Origin: an uncultured Muribaculaceae bacterium
GTDB taxonomy: Bacteria; Bacteroidota; Bacteroidia; Bacteroidales; Muribaculaceae
Direction of reading: 5' to 3'
Assembly: GCA_934555895.1 (NCBI GenBank)
Contig: CAKTFH010000013.1
Coordinates: forward strand, 1-61,702
Length of the DNA stretch: 61,702 bases
The position numbers were made by a program, and so were the translations under genes. Shown here in pieces: positions 24,495 to 34,784 of the stretch (position 1 is its first letter; every line of letters starts with the position of its first letter). The notes under the pieces were generated by a model that searched no databases, was not told the origin of the DNA, and saw nothing but the letters and a program-made list of their open reading frames with translations.

Positions 24495-26969
24495 ATGAAC
24501 ATATCTTACAATTGGTTAAAAGATTACCTCGATTTCACTCTCGCGCCGGCCAAGGTGAGCGAGGCGCTCACCTCTATTGGCCTCGAGACCGACGGCCTTG
24601 AGGAAGTGGAATCAATCAAAGGAGGCCTCAAAGGGCTCGTAATCGGGAGAGTGCTAACATGTGAGCCACACCCCGACAGCGACCACCTGCATATCACCAC
24701 CGTAGACCTCGGCGACGGACAGCCCACCCAGATTGTGTGCGGCGCAGCGAACGTGGCCGCAGGCCAGACTGTAGTGGTGGCCACCGTAGGCACCACACTC
24801 TACAGCGGCGACGAATCTTTTAAAATCAAGAAATCGAAGATACGCGGCGTGGAGTCGCTCGGCATGATATGCGCCGAGGATGAAATCGGCACCGGCACAT
24901 CTCACGACGGCATCATCGTTATTCCCGAGAATGAAGCACCGAAGCCCGGCACACCCGCAGCAGAATATTTCAAGCTCGAGAGCGACTGGGTGATGGAGGT
25001 CGACCTCACCCCCAACCGCATCGATGCCGCATCGCACTACGGGGTAGCTCGCGACCTCGCTGCCTACCTCGACTGCCACTTAGACCACGCCAACCTGCAC
25101 CGCCCCTCGGTTGAGGCGTTCGCGCCCGACTGTGCCGACGGCGCCGTAACCGTAGAGGTGCTCGACACCGAAGGTGCTCCGCGCTACAGCGGAGTCACCA
25201 TCCGCGGAGTGAAAGTGTCCGAGAGCCCCGAATGGCTCCGCAACCGCCTTGAGGCCATCGGAGTACGCTCCATCAACAACATCGTGGATATAACCAACTA
25301 CATCCTCCACGGTTTCGGACAACCTCTCCATTGCTTCGACCTCAACAAGGTAAAAGACAACCATATTGTGGTGCGCACAGTAGAAGAGGGCACCCCGTTC
25401 GTCACTCTCGACGGTGTTGAGCGCAAGCTCTCGGCCGCCGATGTTATGATATGCGACTCCGAGAAGCCGCTCTGCATCGCAGGCGTGTTCGGAGGCCTCG
25501 ACTCCGGTGTGACAACCGACACCACCGACATCTTCCTCGAAAGCGCCACATTCCATCCCACACGCATACGCCGCACGGCTCGCCGCCACGGCCTCAGCAC
25601 CGACGCATCGTTCCGCTACGAGCGTGGCCTCGACCCCAACGCCACCATCTACGCCCTGAAGCTCGCAGCCCTCATGGTGAAGGAGATGGCCGGAGGACGC
25701 ATCTGCGGCAACATTGTCGACATCTATCCAGTAAAGGCCGAGCCCTACAAGGTGGACCTCTCCTATAGTTATCTCAACAACCTCATAGGCAAAGAGATTC
25801 CCGAAGCCACCGTAGACTCAATACTGAAATCTCTCGAAATCGAGATTTCCGGCAAAACCGATGGTGTGGCGCATCTGCTCGTGCCCCGCTACCGCGTGGA
25901 TGTGACCCGCCCCTGCGATGTGGTGGAGGATGTGCTCCGCATCTACGGCTACAACAACGTAGAATTTACCGACACTGTGCACTCCTCGCTCCAGTTCCGC
26001 CAGTTCACCGCCGAAGCCGACCGCATGCAGCTGCTCATAGCCGAGCAACTCACGGCACAAGGCTTCAACGAAATACTCAACAACTCGCTCACGGCCGAGC
26101 GCTACTTCACCGACCTCGACGCCTATCCCGCCGACCACTGCGTGAAACTGCTCAACCCTCTGAGCACCGACCTCAACGTGATGCGCCAGACACTCCTTTT
26201 CGGAGGCCTCGAGTCGCTGGCCCACAACATCAACCGCAAGGCCCCTGATCTGGCCTTCTATGAATTCGGCCATGTCTACAGCCTCAATCCCGCAGTGGAG
26301 AGCACTACCGAGAAACCGCTTGCCCCCTACACCGAGGGCTCGCGTCTGGCACTCTGGCTCTCCGGCGACATGCGTCAGGCCAACTGGGCACGCCCAGCCG
26401 AGGAAGCGACTTTCTTCGACCTCAAGGGAGCCGTGGCCAACATCCTCGCCCGCCTCGGCATTTCGGCTTCGGAAATCACACTGAAGCCCACAACCGGAAA
26501 CAACATCTTCGCCACCGCCCTCACCATAGCCACACGCTCTGGCAAGGAGCTCGGTCAGATGGGCGTGGTAGCAAAATCACAGCTCGCCAAGCTCGATATC
26601 AAGCAGCCCGTGATGTACGCTCAGCTCGACTGGGACGCCATCTGCAAGCTCGCCGTAAAAAAGAAGACCGAGTTCACCCCGCTGCCCAAGACCATGCCGG
26701 TGAAACGCGACCTGGCCCTGCTGGTCGACAAGGCCGTGACAATGGCTCAGATCGAGGCCACAGTGCAGGAGAGCGAGCGCAAGCTGCTCCGCAGCATCGA
26801 GCTCTTCGATGTGTACGAAGGGAAGAACCTCCCCGCAGGCAAGAAATCATACGCCATCAGCATCACCCTGCAGGACGACGAGAAGACACTCCAGGACAAG
26901 CAGATAGATGCCGTTATGGCCAAGGTGACAGCCAATCTCGCCCGTAAGCTCGGCGCCGAGCTCCGCTGA
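24495..26969 (+). CDS. pheT: Phenylalanine-tRNA ligase beta subunit
   Basis: 824 aa, full length. It pairs with PheS (outside the window) to charge tRNA-Phe. Start MNISYNWLKDYLDF is typical. Domains: an inserted tRNA-binding OB fold (about 40-150, with CEPHPDSDHLHITTVDLG), B3/B4 editing region (about 210-400, including NNIVDITNYILHGFGQPLHC), B5, the catalytic-like core, and the C-terminal anticodon-binding FDX-ACB domain (about 730-824, PVKRDLALLVDKAVT). pheS is not adjacent, as is usual in Bacteroidota. Confidence 0.97.
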   Translation: MNISYNWLKDYLDFTLAPAKVSEALTSIGLETDGLEEVESIKGGLKGLVIGRVLTCEPHPDSDHLHITTVDLGDGQPTQIVCGAANVAAGQTVVVATVGTTLYSGDESFKIKKSKIRGVESLGMICAEDEIGTGTSHDGIIVIPENEAPKPGTPAAEYFKLESDWVMEVDLTPNRIDAASHYGVARDLAAYLDCHLDHANLHRPSVEAFAPDCADGAVTVEVLDTEGAPRYSGVTIRGVKVSESPEWLRNRLEAIGVRSINNIVDITNYILHGFGQPLHCFDLNKVKDNHIVVRTVEEGTPFVTLDGVERKLSAADVMICDSEKPLCIAGVFGGLDSGVTTDTTDIFLESATFHPTRIRRTARRHGLSTDASFRYERGLDPNATIYALKLAALMVKEMAGGRICGNIVDIYPVKAEPYKVDLSYSYLNNLIGKEIPEATVDSILKSLEIEISGKTDGVAHLLVPRYRVDVTRPCDVVEDVLRIYGYNNVEFTDTVHSSLQFRQFTAEADRMQLLIAEQLTAQGFNEILNNSLTAERYFTDLDAYPADHCVKLLNPLSTDLNVMRQTLLFGGLESLAHNINRKAPDLAFYEFGHVYSLNPAVESTTEKPLAPYTEGSRLALWLSGDMRQANWARPAEEATFFDLKGAVANILARLGISASEITLKPTTGNNIFATALTIATRSGKELGQMGVVAKSQLAKLDIKQPVMYAQLDWDAICKLAVKKKTEFTPLPKTMPVKRDLALLVDKAVTMAQIEATVQESERKLLRSIELFDVYEGKNLPAGKKSYAISITLQDDEKTLQDKQIDAVMAKVTANLARKLGAELR

Positions 26970-27033
26970 CGCCGCCACACCACTCACAAAGAAATCACAA
27001 CAAAACAAGATAAAGTAACATACAACTACACCA

Positions 27034-27750
27034 ATGGGACGCGCATTTGAATACCGCAAAGCCAGAAAGCTCAAAAGATGGGGCAACATGTCGAGAACCT
27101 TCACACGCATCGGTAAGGAGATTACCATCGCGGTGAAAGCCGGCGGTCCCGACCCCTCCTCCAACTCGCGCCTCCGCGCTCTGATGCAGAACGCCAAAGC
27201 CGAGAACATGCCCAAAGACACCGTAGAGCGTGCTATAAAGAAAGCCACCGATAAAGACGCCAAAGATTATAAGGAAATCACCTACGAGGGATACGGACCT
27301 CACGGCATCGCCATCTTCGTAGAGGCTGCTACCGACAACAACACCCGCACCGTGGCCAACGTACGCTCCTATTTCACCAAGCACGGTGGTTCGCTCGGCA
27401 CACAGGGATCGCTCACATTCCTCTTCGACCACAAGGTCATCCTCAAAATCCAGCCCAAGGCCGACATGAGCCTCGAAGACCTCGAACTTGAGCTCATCGA
27501 CTACGGCGTAGACGAGGTCGAAGCCGACGAGGAGGGCACCATCGTGCTCTACGGCGCTTTCGAGGAGTACAGCAACATCCAGCAGTATCTCGAAAGCAAC
27601 GGTTTCGAAATCGTCAGCACGGAGTTCGTACGCATCCCCAACGACCTCAAGGAAGTTACAGATGAGCAGCGCGAAAGCATCGAAAAGCTCCTCGAGAAAC
27701 TCGAGGACGATGACGATGTGCAGAACGTGTTCCACAACATGGCCGACTGA
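27034..27750 (+). CDS. yebC: YebC/PmpR family protein
   Basis: 238 aa cytoplasmic protein. MGRAFEYRKARKLKRWGNMS, the central GYGPHGIAIFVEAATDNNTR and the acidic C-terminus mark the TACO1/YebC family. Members act as transcriptional regulators or, as shown more recently, help ribosomes through proline stretches. It lies 64 bp after pheT and 24 bp before ribE on the same strand. Confidence 0.93.
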   Translation: MGRAFEYRKARKLKRWGNMSRTFTRIGKEITIAVKAGGPDPSSNSRLRALMQNAKAENMPKDTVERAIKKATDKDAKDYKEITYEGYGPHGIAIFVEAATDNNTRTVANVRSYFTKHGGSLGTQGSLTFLFDHKVILKIQPKADMSLEDLELELIDYGVDEVEADEEGTIVLYGAFEEYSNIQQYLESNGFEIVSTEFVRIPNDLKEVTDEQRESIEKLLEKLEDDDDVQNVFHNMAD

Positions 27751-27774
27751 GCCCCATAGCGCAACTTCACAGCA

Positions 27775-28377
27775 ATGTTTTCAGGAATTGTAGAAGAAGC
27801 AGCAGTGGTGCGCCGAGTGGTGCGTGAAGGGGGCAATGTGCACCTCACGGTAGAGTCGTCGTTTGCCGACGAGCTCCGCATTGACCAGTCGGTGGCGCAC
27901 AACGGTGTATGCCTCACCGTAGTAGCCCTGCCAGGCGACGGCACACACACCGTCACAGCCATCGAGGAGACCCTCAGGCGCTCCAATCTCGGAGAGCTCC
28001 GCGAGGGGAGCCGCGTGAACCTTGAGCGTTGCATGGTGATGAACGGCCGCCTCGACGGCCACATCGTGCAGGGTCATGTCGACTGCACCGCCCGCTGCGT
28101 GGAAATTACCGATGTGGAGGGTAGCCGCTACTTCAAGTTTCAGTATGATGTGCCTGAGGAACTGCGGCGCAAAGGCTATGTGACGGTTGAGAAAGGCTCG
28201 GTATGCGTAAATGGCGTGAGCCTCACCGTATGCGACAGCGAGGCCGACTCGTTCCGCGTGGCCACAATACCTTACACCCTGGAGCACACCAACTTCGGCG
28301 ACATCACCGTAGGCTCCACGGTAAACCTCGAGTTCGACATCATAGGCAAATACATCGCCCGCATGCTGCCTGAATAA
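27775..28377 (+). CDS. ribE: Riboflavin synthase alpha chain
   Basis: 200 aa with the start MFSGIVEE typical of the enzyme that dismutates two 6,7-dimethyl-8-ribityllumazines to riboflavin. The two lumazine-binding repeats carry NGVCLTV (43-49) and NGVSLTV (146-152). No FMN riboswitch is visible in the 24-bp gap after yebC. Its stop faces the convergent beta-barrel gene with only 8 bp between them. Confidence 0.95.
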   Translation: MFSGIVEEAAVVRRVVREGGNVHLTVESSFADELRIDQSVAHNGVCLTVVALPGDGTHTVTAIEETLRRSNLGELREGSRVNLERCMVMNGRLDGHIVQGHVDCTARCVEITDVEGSRYFKFQYDVPEELRRKGYVTVEKGSVCVNGVSLTVCDSEADSFRVATIPYTLEHTNFGDITVGSTVNLEFDIIGKYIARMLPE

Positions 28378-28385
28378 AAAGACTT

Positions 28386-31286
28386 TCAGAACCGGCCGCC
28401 CCGTCGGCCGCCACCACCCTGACCGCCTCTGCGGCGGCCTCCGCCTACAGCACCTTCGCCCCTCCGGCCACCATGGCCGCGGCCGAAGGTGTTGATTTTA
28501 TATGTGAACGAAAGCATGAAATAGCGGGTGAGCGAGGTGAACCGCGAGTCATCCACATAGTTGGCCGTCACGGTGTGGTTAAGGTTCGATTTCATCTGCA
28601 GCAGGTCGTAGGCCTTGAGCATGATGGTGGCCTGACGACGGCTCAGGAACTGGTAAGACACCGATGCATTCCACATCCACTCGTCGTCGTTGTAGCCCGT
28701 GGCATAGCCGCGCGAGGCCGTGAAACGCAGGTCGGTAGCCAGCACGAGGCCGAATTTCGCATACCATGTGGCATAGAGCGAACCGCCGTAATGGTGCACT
28801 GTGCGGTTGGCCAGACGGTCAAGCGAATAATAGGTCTTCTGCATGCGCCAGTTGGGGCGCAACTCTATCTCAAGGTCCTCCGGTCGGTACGCCACCGAGG
28901 GCGACTCATTGAGGGTGAACATGGTGGTGACATTGCGGTCGCCGTTGTTGTAGCCTATGCCCTGGCTTGCGCTCACATTCAGATTATTGTTGACCGACCA
29001 TAGTTTCCGATGCCCCAGCGGGCGCCCGAAAAGCGTGGAGAAACGCGCGTTCCACACTCCATTGATATTCTCATAGGTGGTGAATCGGCCACCGGTGGTG
29101 TTGTCGAATATCGTCTTGGTGATGATAGCATTCTGGGTCATTTCGCCGTCGAGAGTCACATTGAGCGACTGCTGGGTCGCCTGCCAGAACTTCTGGAACC
29201 GAAGACGCAGGCTGTGGCGGAACGACGGGTTCAGATTAGGATTGCCTTGCACCACCCGCAGAGGATTGGAGTTGTCGGCCACCGGCTGCAGCTGCGCCAG
29301 CGACGGCTGGGTGGAGCGACCCGAATAGTCGGCCGACACCGAGCTGCGCCGGTCCATGCGGTAGCGGTAGCGCAGGAAGGGAGCGTAGTTCCATACCCAC
29401 CTCTCGGGTATGCTCTTACGCTCGTTGATAAGGTTATGGCTGCGGTTCATCGACGGAATCGCGGCGAAACCGGTCTCCAGATTGTATTTCGCATTCACCT
29501 TCTTATATCCAAGGCGGATGTTCTGGTTCATGAAATCGTTGCGGAAACGGTTGGAGATGTCGGGCATAAATTCCCAGTCACCATAGGTGAGCACGCTGAG
29601 GTCAGGGTCCTGCGGATTGAAATTCGGGTCAGGATTTACCCATTGGTCAGGATACCACGGGTTCTCGTCGGGCGAGCGCTGGTCCGACATTTTGTCGGCA
29701 TTGTTCCAGCGGTACTGTATCTGATAAGCCAGAGTGAGATAGTTGCCGCGCGCCACATCGCCAAGTGGCTCGGTCCATGTGACACGCGCGTTCACGCTCG
29801 CACTCCAGCGGTGGTTGCCGGTGCGCTGCTCATATACATAGTCGCGGTATTTCTCGGGGTCGTCGAGCTTTTTGGCAATGAACGTGTAAGCCGATGAATT
29901 TTCGTTCTCGCGGTTGTTCGATATGTTATACCCGGCCGAGATGGAAAAAGAGCGCCCGCGCCGCGAGCTGAACCGATGGCTGTAGATGAGCCGTCCAGAG
30001 GTCTCTATGGCCTTGCCGTGGGCCTCGGCGCTCTCTATGCTTCGGTTTATGAGGCGGTCGTAGACCATGCGGCCGTCGTCGCCATCGGCGTGGCCGCCGG
30101 TCATGCGGCTCTGTCCGTCGGTAATAGAGCGGTTGGTAGTGTAGGCCACGCTCGGTCGGAAATCGAGCGTGTTGAACGAGTCGGGCTTCCACTCCACGCG
30201 GAAGTCGGCACGCAGGCTGTGGCTGTTGTCGTCGGAACCGTTGGCCGAACTCTGCCAACGCGGATTCTTAGGGGTAAGATACTGCCGCTCGCGGGTAGTG
30301 CGGCCGGAACGGTCCACATGCGAGTACATCACATCGCCTCCCACACGAAATGTCTCGCCGTTGCCTACATTAAAGTTACCGCCTGCGCCCTGCGACACAC
30401 TGATGCCGCTGTTGCCTCCCAATCGGCGGAAACGCCCCGAGGCCCCGTCGGTAAACTTAAGGTCGTTCACATTGTTTGCTCCGGCGAGCACCGTGCCCTG
30501 ATTGTCGTCGGAAAAGCGATTCACGTTCAGCGAGCCGCGGTAGCGGTTGTCGGTGCCATAGCCCCCTTCCACCGAACCAACCCAGCCCTTTTTCATTCCC
30601 TTCTTCACGGTGAGGTTGATTACCGTCTCCTCCTCGCCGTCGTCTACGCCCGTGAGCTGCGCGAGGTCGCTCTTGCGGTCGATTATCTGCACCTTGTCCA
30701 TCATCTCCACCGGCAGGTTTTTCGAAGCCACAGAGGGGTCGTCGGAGAAAAACTCCTTGCCGTCGACGAGTATTTTGGTCACCTGCTTACCGTTGGCTAT
30801 GATTTTGCCGTCGCTGTCGAGCTCCACGCCAGGAAGGCGCTTGAGCAGGTCCTCGACCATGGCATTAGGCGGAGTCTTATAAGAATCGGCGTTATACTCT
30901 ACAGTATCCTGCATCACACGCATGGCAGGTTTAACCTCCACCACCGTAGCCTCACTAAGCATGATTTCCGACTCGGCCACCCTCACTGTGTCGACCGCCA
31001 CATTGCGGTCGATCACCTTGAGCGGCGTGTGGGTTGTGATATAGCCTATGTAGCTCGTTTCGAGCAGGTACTCTCCTTTACCCACTCCACCCACCGAAAA
31101 GCATCCGGCTGTATCGGCGATGCCGCCTTTCACGAAGGCAGAGTCAGACGCCTGCAGGATGCGCACCGTGGCATCGGGCAGCGGAGCACCTGAGCGGTCG
31201 GTCACCACGCCCGTGACATTGTATGCCAGGGCGGCGAGAGCCGTAGAGGCCCAGAGCACGAGCATGGAGTGACGCCTGAAAAACAT
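28386..31286 (-). CDS. Outer-membrane beta-barrel protein, TonB-receptor-like (copy 2)
   Basis: 966 aa. An N-terminal hydrophobic signal, a carboxypeptidase-regulatory-like domain (VTGVVTDRSGAPLPDATV, about 24-100), a plug-like segment (LLKRLPGVELDSDGKIIANG, then KILVDGKEFFSDDP), then a long barrel rich in alternating aromatic strands, as in OMP_b-brl_3 proteins. The last strand is followed by a Gly/Arg-rich tail of about 30 residues. It is a close tandem paralogue of the upstream gene (43 bp apart). No SusD partner lies next to this pair, so it is not a standard Sus locus; ligand unknown. Confidence 0.85.
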   Translation of the reverse strand: MFFRRHSMLVLWASTALAALAYNVTGVVTDRSGAPLPDATVRILQASDSAFVKGGIADTAGCFSVGGVGKGEYLLETSYIGYITTHTPLKVIDRNVAVDTVRVAESEIMLSEATVVEVKPAMRVMQDTVEYNADSYKTPPNAMVEDLLKRLPGVELDSDGKIIANGKQVTKILVDGKEFFSDDPSVASKNLPVEMMDKVQIIDRKSDLAQLTGVDDGEEETVINLTVKKGMKKGWVGSVEGGYGTDNRYRGSLNVNRFSDDNQGTVLAGANNVNDLKFTDGASGRFRRLGGNSGISVSQGAGGNFNVGNGETFRVGGDVMYSHVDRSGRTTRERQYLTPKNPRWQSSANGSDDNSHSLRADFRVEWKPDSFNTLDFRPSVAYTTNRSITDGQSRMTGGHADGDDGRMVYDRLINRSIESAEAHGKAIETSGRLIYSHRFSSRRGRSFSISAGYNISNNRENENSSAYTFIAKKLDDPEKYRDYVYEQRTGNHRWSASVNARVTWTEPLGDVARGNYLTLAYQIQYRWNNADKMSDQRSPDENPWYPDQWVNPDPNFNPQDPDLSVLTYGDWEFMPDISNRFRNDFMNQNIRLGYKKVNAKYNLETGFAAIPSMNRSHNLINERKSIPERWVWNYAPFLRYRYRMDRRSSVSADYSGRSTQPSLAQLQPVADNSNPLRVVQGNPNLNPSFRHSLRLRFQKFWQATQQSLNVTLDGEMTQNAIITKTIFDNTTGGRFTTYENINGVWNARFSTLFGRPLGHRKLWSVNNNLNVSASQGIGYNNGDRNVTTMFTLNESPSVAYRPEDLEIELRPNWRMQKTYYSLDRLANRTVHHYGGSLYATWYAKFGLVLATDLRFTASRGYATGYNDDEWMWNASVSYQFLSRRQATIMLKAYDLLQMKSNLNHTVTANYVDDSRFTSLTRYFMLSFTYKINTFGRGHGGRRGEGAVGGGRRRGGQGGGGRRGGRF

Positions 31287-31329
31287 AGTAGCGAATTTCG
31301 GTTAGATTCTGTTCAAATTTTTACTCGCA

Positions 31330-34287
31330 TCAGCGGGGACCGCCGCCACGGGGTGCTCCGGGAGGAGGACCTCCATGACCGCCACGGCCACCCCAACCGC
31401 TGTCGCGGCCCGTAGGCTCATTACCCTTTCCGAAGGTGTTGAACTTGTAGGTGAACGTGAGCATGAAATAGCGTGTGAGCGAGTTGTAGCGGGTATCGTC
31501 GATATAGTTGGCGGTAACCGAGCGGCTGATATTCGATTTCTGCTGCAGCAGGTCGTAAACCTTGAGCATCACAGTGGCCTCGCGGTTACGCAGGAACTGA
31601 TAGGAAATCGAGGCGTTCCACATCCACTCGTTCTGATTGTAACCTGCCGAATAACCGGTTGAGGCATTATATCGGAGGTCGGTGGAGAGCACCAGGCCGA
31701 AGTTGGCATACCATGTGGCGTAGAATGAGCCGCCATAGTTGTGCACAGTGTTTGTGTTCACACCCTCGAGCGAGTTGAAGGTCTTCTGCATGCGCCATTC
31801 GGGACGCAGCTCAAGTTCGAGGTTTGTCGGGCGGAACGCTATAGAGGGCGCCTCGGCGAGCATCAGCATGGTGGAGCGGTTGCGCAGGCCGTTGTTATAG
31901 CCCACACCTTGGTTAATGTTCACAAAAATATGATTGTTGAATGTCCACTTTTTGGCGCTGCCGAGAGGCTGCGAGAACATGTTCATAACACGGCCGTTCC
32001 ACACGCCGTTGGTGTTCTCATATGTGGTATAGCGGCCACCCGTGGCGTTGTTGAACACCGTTTTCGATATGATGGCGTTCTGTGTAATCGAAGCGTCGGC
32101 CATCACCATGATGGAACGCTGGCTCTCCATTGAAAATTTCTGGAAACGCAGGCGGATGTTGTGGCTGAACGAGGGGTCGAGGCTCGGATTACCCTGTACG
32201 ATGTTGAGCGGGTTGGAGTTATCCTCTACAGGCTGCAACTGAGTCATCGACGGCTGCGACGAGCGGCCCATGTAGTGCACATTCACAGAGCTCTGCTTGT
32301 CGAGACGATAGCGGAAACGCAGGAAAGGAGCATAATTCCACACCCAACGCTCTGGAATACTCTTGGCCGAGTTGATGAGGTCTTTGCTGCGGCTCATCGA
32401 GGGCACCAGTGAGAGACCTGTCTCAAGATTATACACCGAGTTCACTTTCTTGTAACCGAGACGGATATCCTGGGTCATGAAATCGTTGCGGAACTGATTG
32501 GAGATATCAGACTGAAATGCCCAGTCGCCGTAGGTGAGCAACCCGAGGTCGGGATTCTGCGGGTCGAAGTTCGGGTTAGGCACCGTCCACTGGTCGGGAT
32601 ACCAGGGGTTCTCCTCGGGCGAACGCTGGTAGACCATCTTGTCGGCATTGTTCCAGCGATACTGGAAGCGATACGACAGCGTGAGGAAGTTGCCGCGGGT
32701 CACATCGCCCAGAGGCTCGGTCCAGCTCAGGCGGCCGCTCACATTGTTGCTCCATGTGTGATTGTCGGTGCGCTGCTGATACACGTAGTCGCGGTAGGTT
32801 TCGGGGTCCTCGTCCTGCTCCTGCATCTCTGCCTGCCTGAAGGCGTCGGTCTCGTCGTCGGAGGGCAGACCGTCGCGGAAGAATGTGTAGGCCATCGAGT
32901 TTTCCTTCTCACGCACATTCGAGAAGCTGTAGTTGCCCATCACCGAGAACGAACGCCCGCGGTGCGAGGCGAAATTATGGTTGTATATCATGCGACCCGA
33001 AGCCTCGATGCTGTGGCCGTTCGACGATGCATTGTTGATGCTGTTGTTGATGAGTTGGTCGAACACCGTGGTACCGTCGGCTTCTACCCTGCCGCCGTTC
33101 ATCACATCGGTGCTCGAGCTGAGCGAGCGGTTGGTGTTGTAGCTGAACGATGGGCGGAAATCGAACGTATTGAATGAGTCGGGCTTCCACTCCACGCGGA
33201 AGTCGGCGCGCAGATTGTGCCCCTTGTCACGGTTGTTGTTGCGGGAGCTCTCCCATTTTGGGTCGTCGGCGAACAGATACTGGCGCTCCTGTGTGGTGCG
33301 CGTGTCGCGGTCGGAATGGGAATACATCACATCGCCGCCAACGCGGAATATCTCGCCGTTGCCCACGTTGAAATTCACGCCGAAGCTCTGCGAAGTATTG
33401 ATGCCGCGGTCGCCGCCGAAACGGCGGAAGCGGTTGCCGTTGCCGTCGGTAAAACCAAGGTCGTTGGTATTGTTGGCAGTGCCGAGGAAGGTAATCTGGT
33501 TGTCGTTCCAGAAACGGTTCACATTGAAGGCGGCCTGATAGCGGTCGTCGGTACCGTAGCCTGCCTCAACCGTTCCGAACCATCCGTTTTTCATACCCTT
33601 TTTCACAGTGAGGTTGATCACCGTCTCCTCCTCGCCATCGTCCACACCGGTGAGACGCGCCAGGTCGCTCTTGCGGTCGACCACCTGAAGCTTGTCGACC
33701 ATATTTACAGGCAGATTTTTCGAAGCCACCTTTGGGTCGTCGGAGAAAAACTCCTTGCCGTCGATGAGTATCTTGGTCACACTCTTGCCATTGGCGGTGA
33801 TTTTGCCATCGGTATCGACCTCCACGCCCGGGAGGCGCTTCAGCAAGTCTTCCACCACGGCATTGGGCTGTGTCTTATATGTGTCGGCATTGAACTCAAC
33901 AGTGTCCTGCATCACACGTATCGGAGTTTTCACACCCACCACCGTGGCCTCCTGCAGAAGCACCGACGATTCGTTCACACGCACGGTGTCAAGCTCGGCG
34001 TTCTTGTTCTTGATTTCAAAAGGCTGCACGGTCTTGTTGAAACCCACATAAGTGGCTTCAAGCAGATAAGATCCTTTTTTCAAATCGGTGATTCGGAATG
34101 TGCCATCGACCGCAGCAATGCCTCCTTTCACGAAAGCAGAGTCGCGGCTCTGCAATATTCGCACGGTGGCATCGGGCAAAGGAGCGCCCGACTGATCGGC
34201 CACCACGCCGGTCACATTGTAAGCCAGCGCCATCGCGGCCGTGGCTCCCCAGAGGGCAAGCATGGATTGTCGCCTTGAAATTTTCAT
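31330..34287 (-). CDS. Outer-membrane beta-barrel protein, TonB-receptor-like (copy 1)
   Basis: 985 aa, same layout as the following paralogue: signal segment, regulatory-like domain (VTGVVADQSGAPLPDATV), plug-like LLKRLPGVEVDTDGKITANG, KILIDGKEFFSDDP and a large barrel ending YFMLTFTYKFNTFGKG. The tail is Gly/Pro/Arg-rich. Compared with copy 2 it has an insertion of about 15 acidic residues near 490 (DEDPETYRD context). The two genes probably arose by tandem duplication and share a transcript that starts upstream of 34287. Confidence 0.85.
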   Translation of the reverse strand: MKISRRQSMLALWGATAAMALAYNVTGVVADQSGAPLPDATVRILQSRDSAFVKGGIAAVDGTFRITDLKKGSYLLEATYVGFNKTVQPFEIKNKNAELDTVRVNESSVLLQEATVVGVKTPIRVMQDTVEFNADTYKTQPNAVVEDLLKRLPGVEVDTDGKITANGKSVTKILIDGKEFFSDDPKVASKNLPVNMVDKLQVVDRKSDLARLTGVDDGEEETVINLTVKKGMKNGWFGTVEAGYGTDDRYQAAFNVNRFWNDNQITFLGTANNTNDLGFTDGNGNRFRRFGGDRGINTSQSFGVNFNVGNGEIFRVGGDVMYSHSDRDTRTTQERQYLFADDPKWESSRNNNRDKGHNLRADFRVEWKPDSFNTFDFRPSFSYNTNRSLSSSTDVMNGGRVEADGTTVFDQLINNSINNASSNGHSIEASGRMIYNHNFASHRGRSFSVMGNYSFSNVREKENSMAYTFFRDGLPSDDETDAFRQAEMQEQDEDPETYRDYVYQQRTDNHTWSNNVSGRLSWTEPLGDVTRGNFLTLSYRFQYRWNNADKMVYQRSPEENPWYPDQWTVPNPNFDPQNPDLGLLTYGDWAFQSDISNQFRNDFMTQDIRLGYKKVNSVYNLETGLSLVPSMSRSKDLINSAKSIPERWVWNYAPFLRFRYRLDKQSSVNVHYMGRSSQPSMTQLQPVEDNSNPLNIVQGNPSLDPSFSHNIRLRFQKFSMESQRSIMVMADASITQNAIISKTVFNNATGGRYTTYENTNGVWNGRVMNMFSQPLGSAKKWTFNNHIFVNINQGVGYNNGLRNRSTMLMLAEAPSIAFRPTNLELELRPEWRMQKTFNSLEGVNTNTVHNYGGSFYATWYANFGLVLSTDLRYNASTGYSAGYNQNEWMWNASISYQFLRNREATVMLKVYDLLQQKSNISRSVTANYIDDTRYNSLTRYFMLTFTYKFNTFGKGNEPTGRDSGWGGRGGHGGPPPGAPRGGGPR

Positions 34288-34471
34288 CTGATGTTAAGCG
34301 TAATGTTGTGAACCCTAAAAAATAAAAATAGTCGGGTGAATGCTCCCGTTCATTCCGCAGCCGCAAGCCATTGCACTTATATCAACACATTGGAAACCTT
34401 TAGCCCGCGCAGTGAACCCGGAACATTCGTCCGGGAGCACACCCTTTGTCCCTTTTCCCGCTTATAAGATA

Positions 34472-34479
34472 CAAAGGTA
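34472..34479 (-). promoter_or_regulatory. -7 box for the beta-barrel gene pair
   Basis: The minus strand reads TACCTTTG (TAnnTTTG). No matching -33 box was found at 19-21 bp. The leader to ATG 34287 would be about 180 nt. Confidence 0.4.
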
Positions 34480-34740
34480 GCTATTCGGTTAAAGATGAGG
34501 CGCTCCCGCTTAACGTTATTTAACCAATTTATCCTTAATCCGGAAAATGTGCCCGTCGCTATTCTCCCCGGCCTCAGAACAGCCGCGAAAGGTCCATGCC
34601 CATAAAATCCTCAGCGGGGATGCCGCCGTCGCCCACCACAGACCGGTAACACCGGAAAATCTCTTTGAATACATTTATATATATACATATATACACCATC
34701 TAACCATCTGATACCGTGCTCGATTGAATCATTTCCAATT

Positions 34741-34784
34741 TTTACTCAATCCACTGAGTAAATTTACTCAATGCACTGAGTAAA
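34741..34784. repeat. Two tandem 22-bp palindromes, putative operator
   Basis: Two abutting copies of TTTACTCA-N6-TGAGTAAA (34741-34762 and 34763-34784) differ at one base in the spacer. The junction itself is also palindromic (TGAGTAAATTTACTCA). It lies midway between the divergent operons, about 165 bp upstream of the susC -7 box. Confidence 0.65.

Noticed and set aside
27751..27774. FMN riboswitch before ribE
   Set aside because: The gap to yebC is too short and no conserved elements were seen; the same applies upstream of ribF.
29976..31193. 405-codon open frame on the plus strand
   Set aside because: Antisense to a well-supported beta-barrel gene; same for the frame at 33217-34278.
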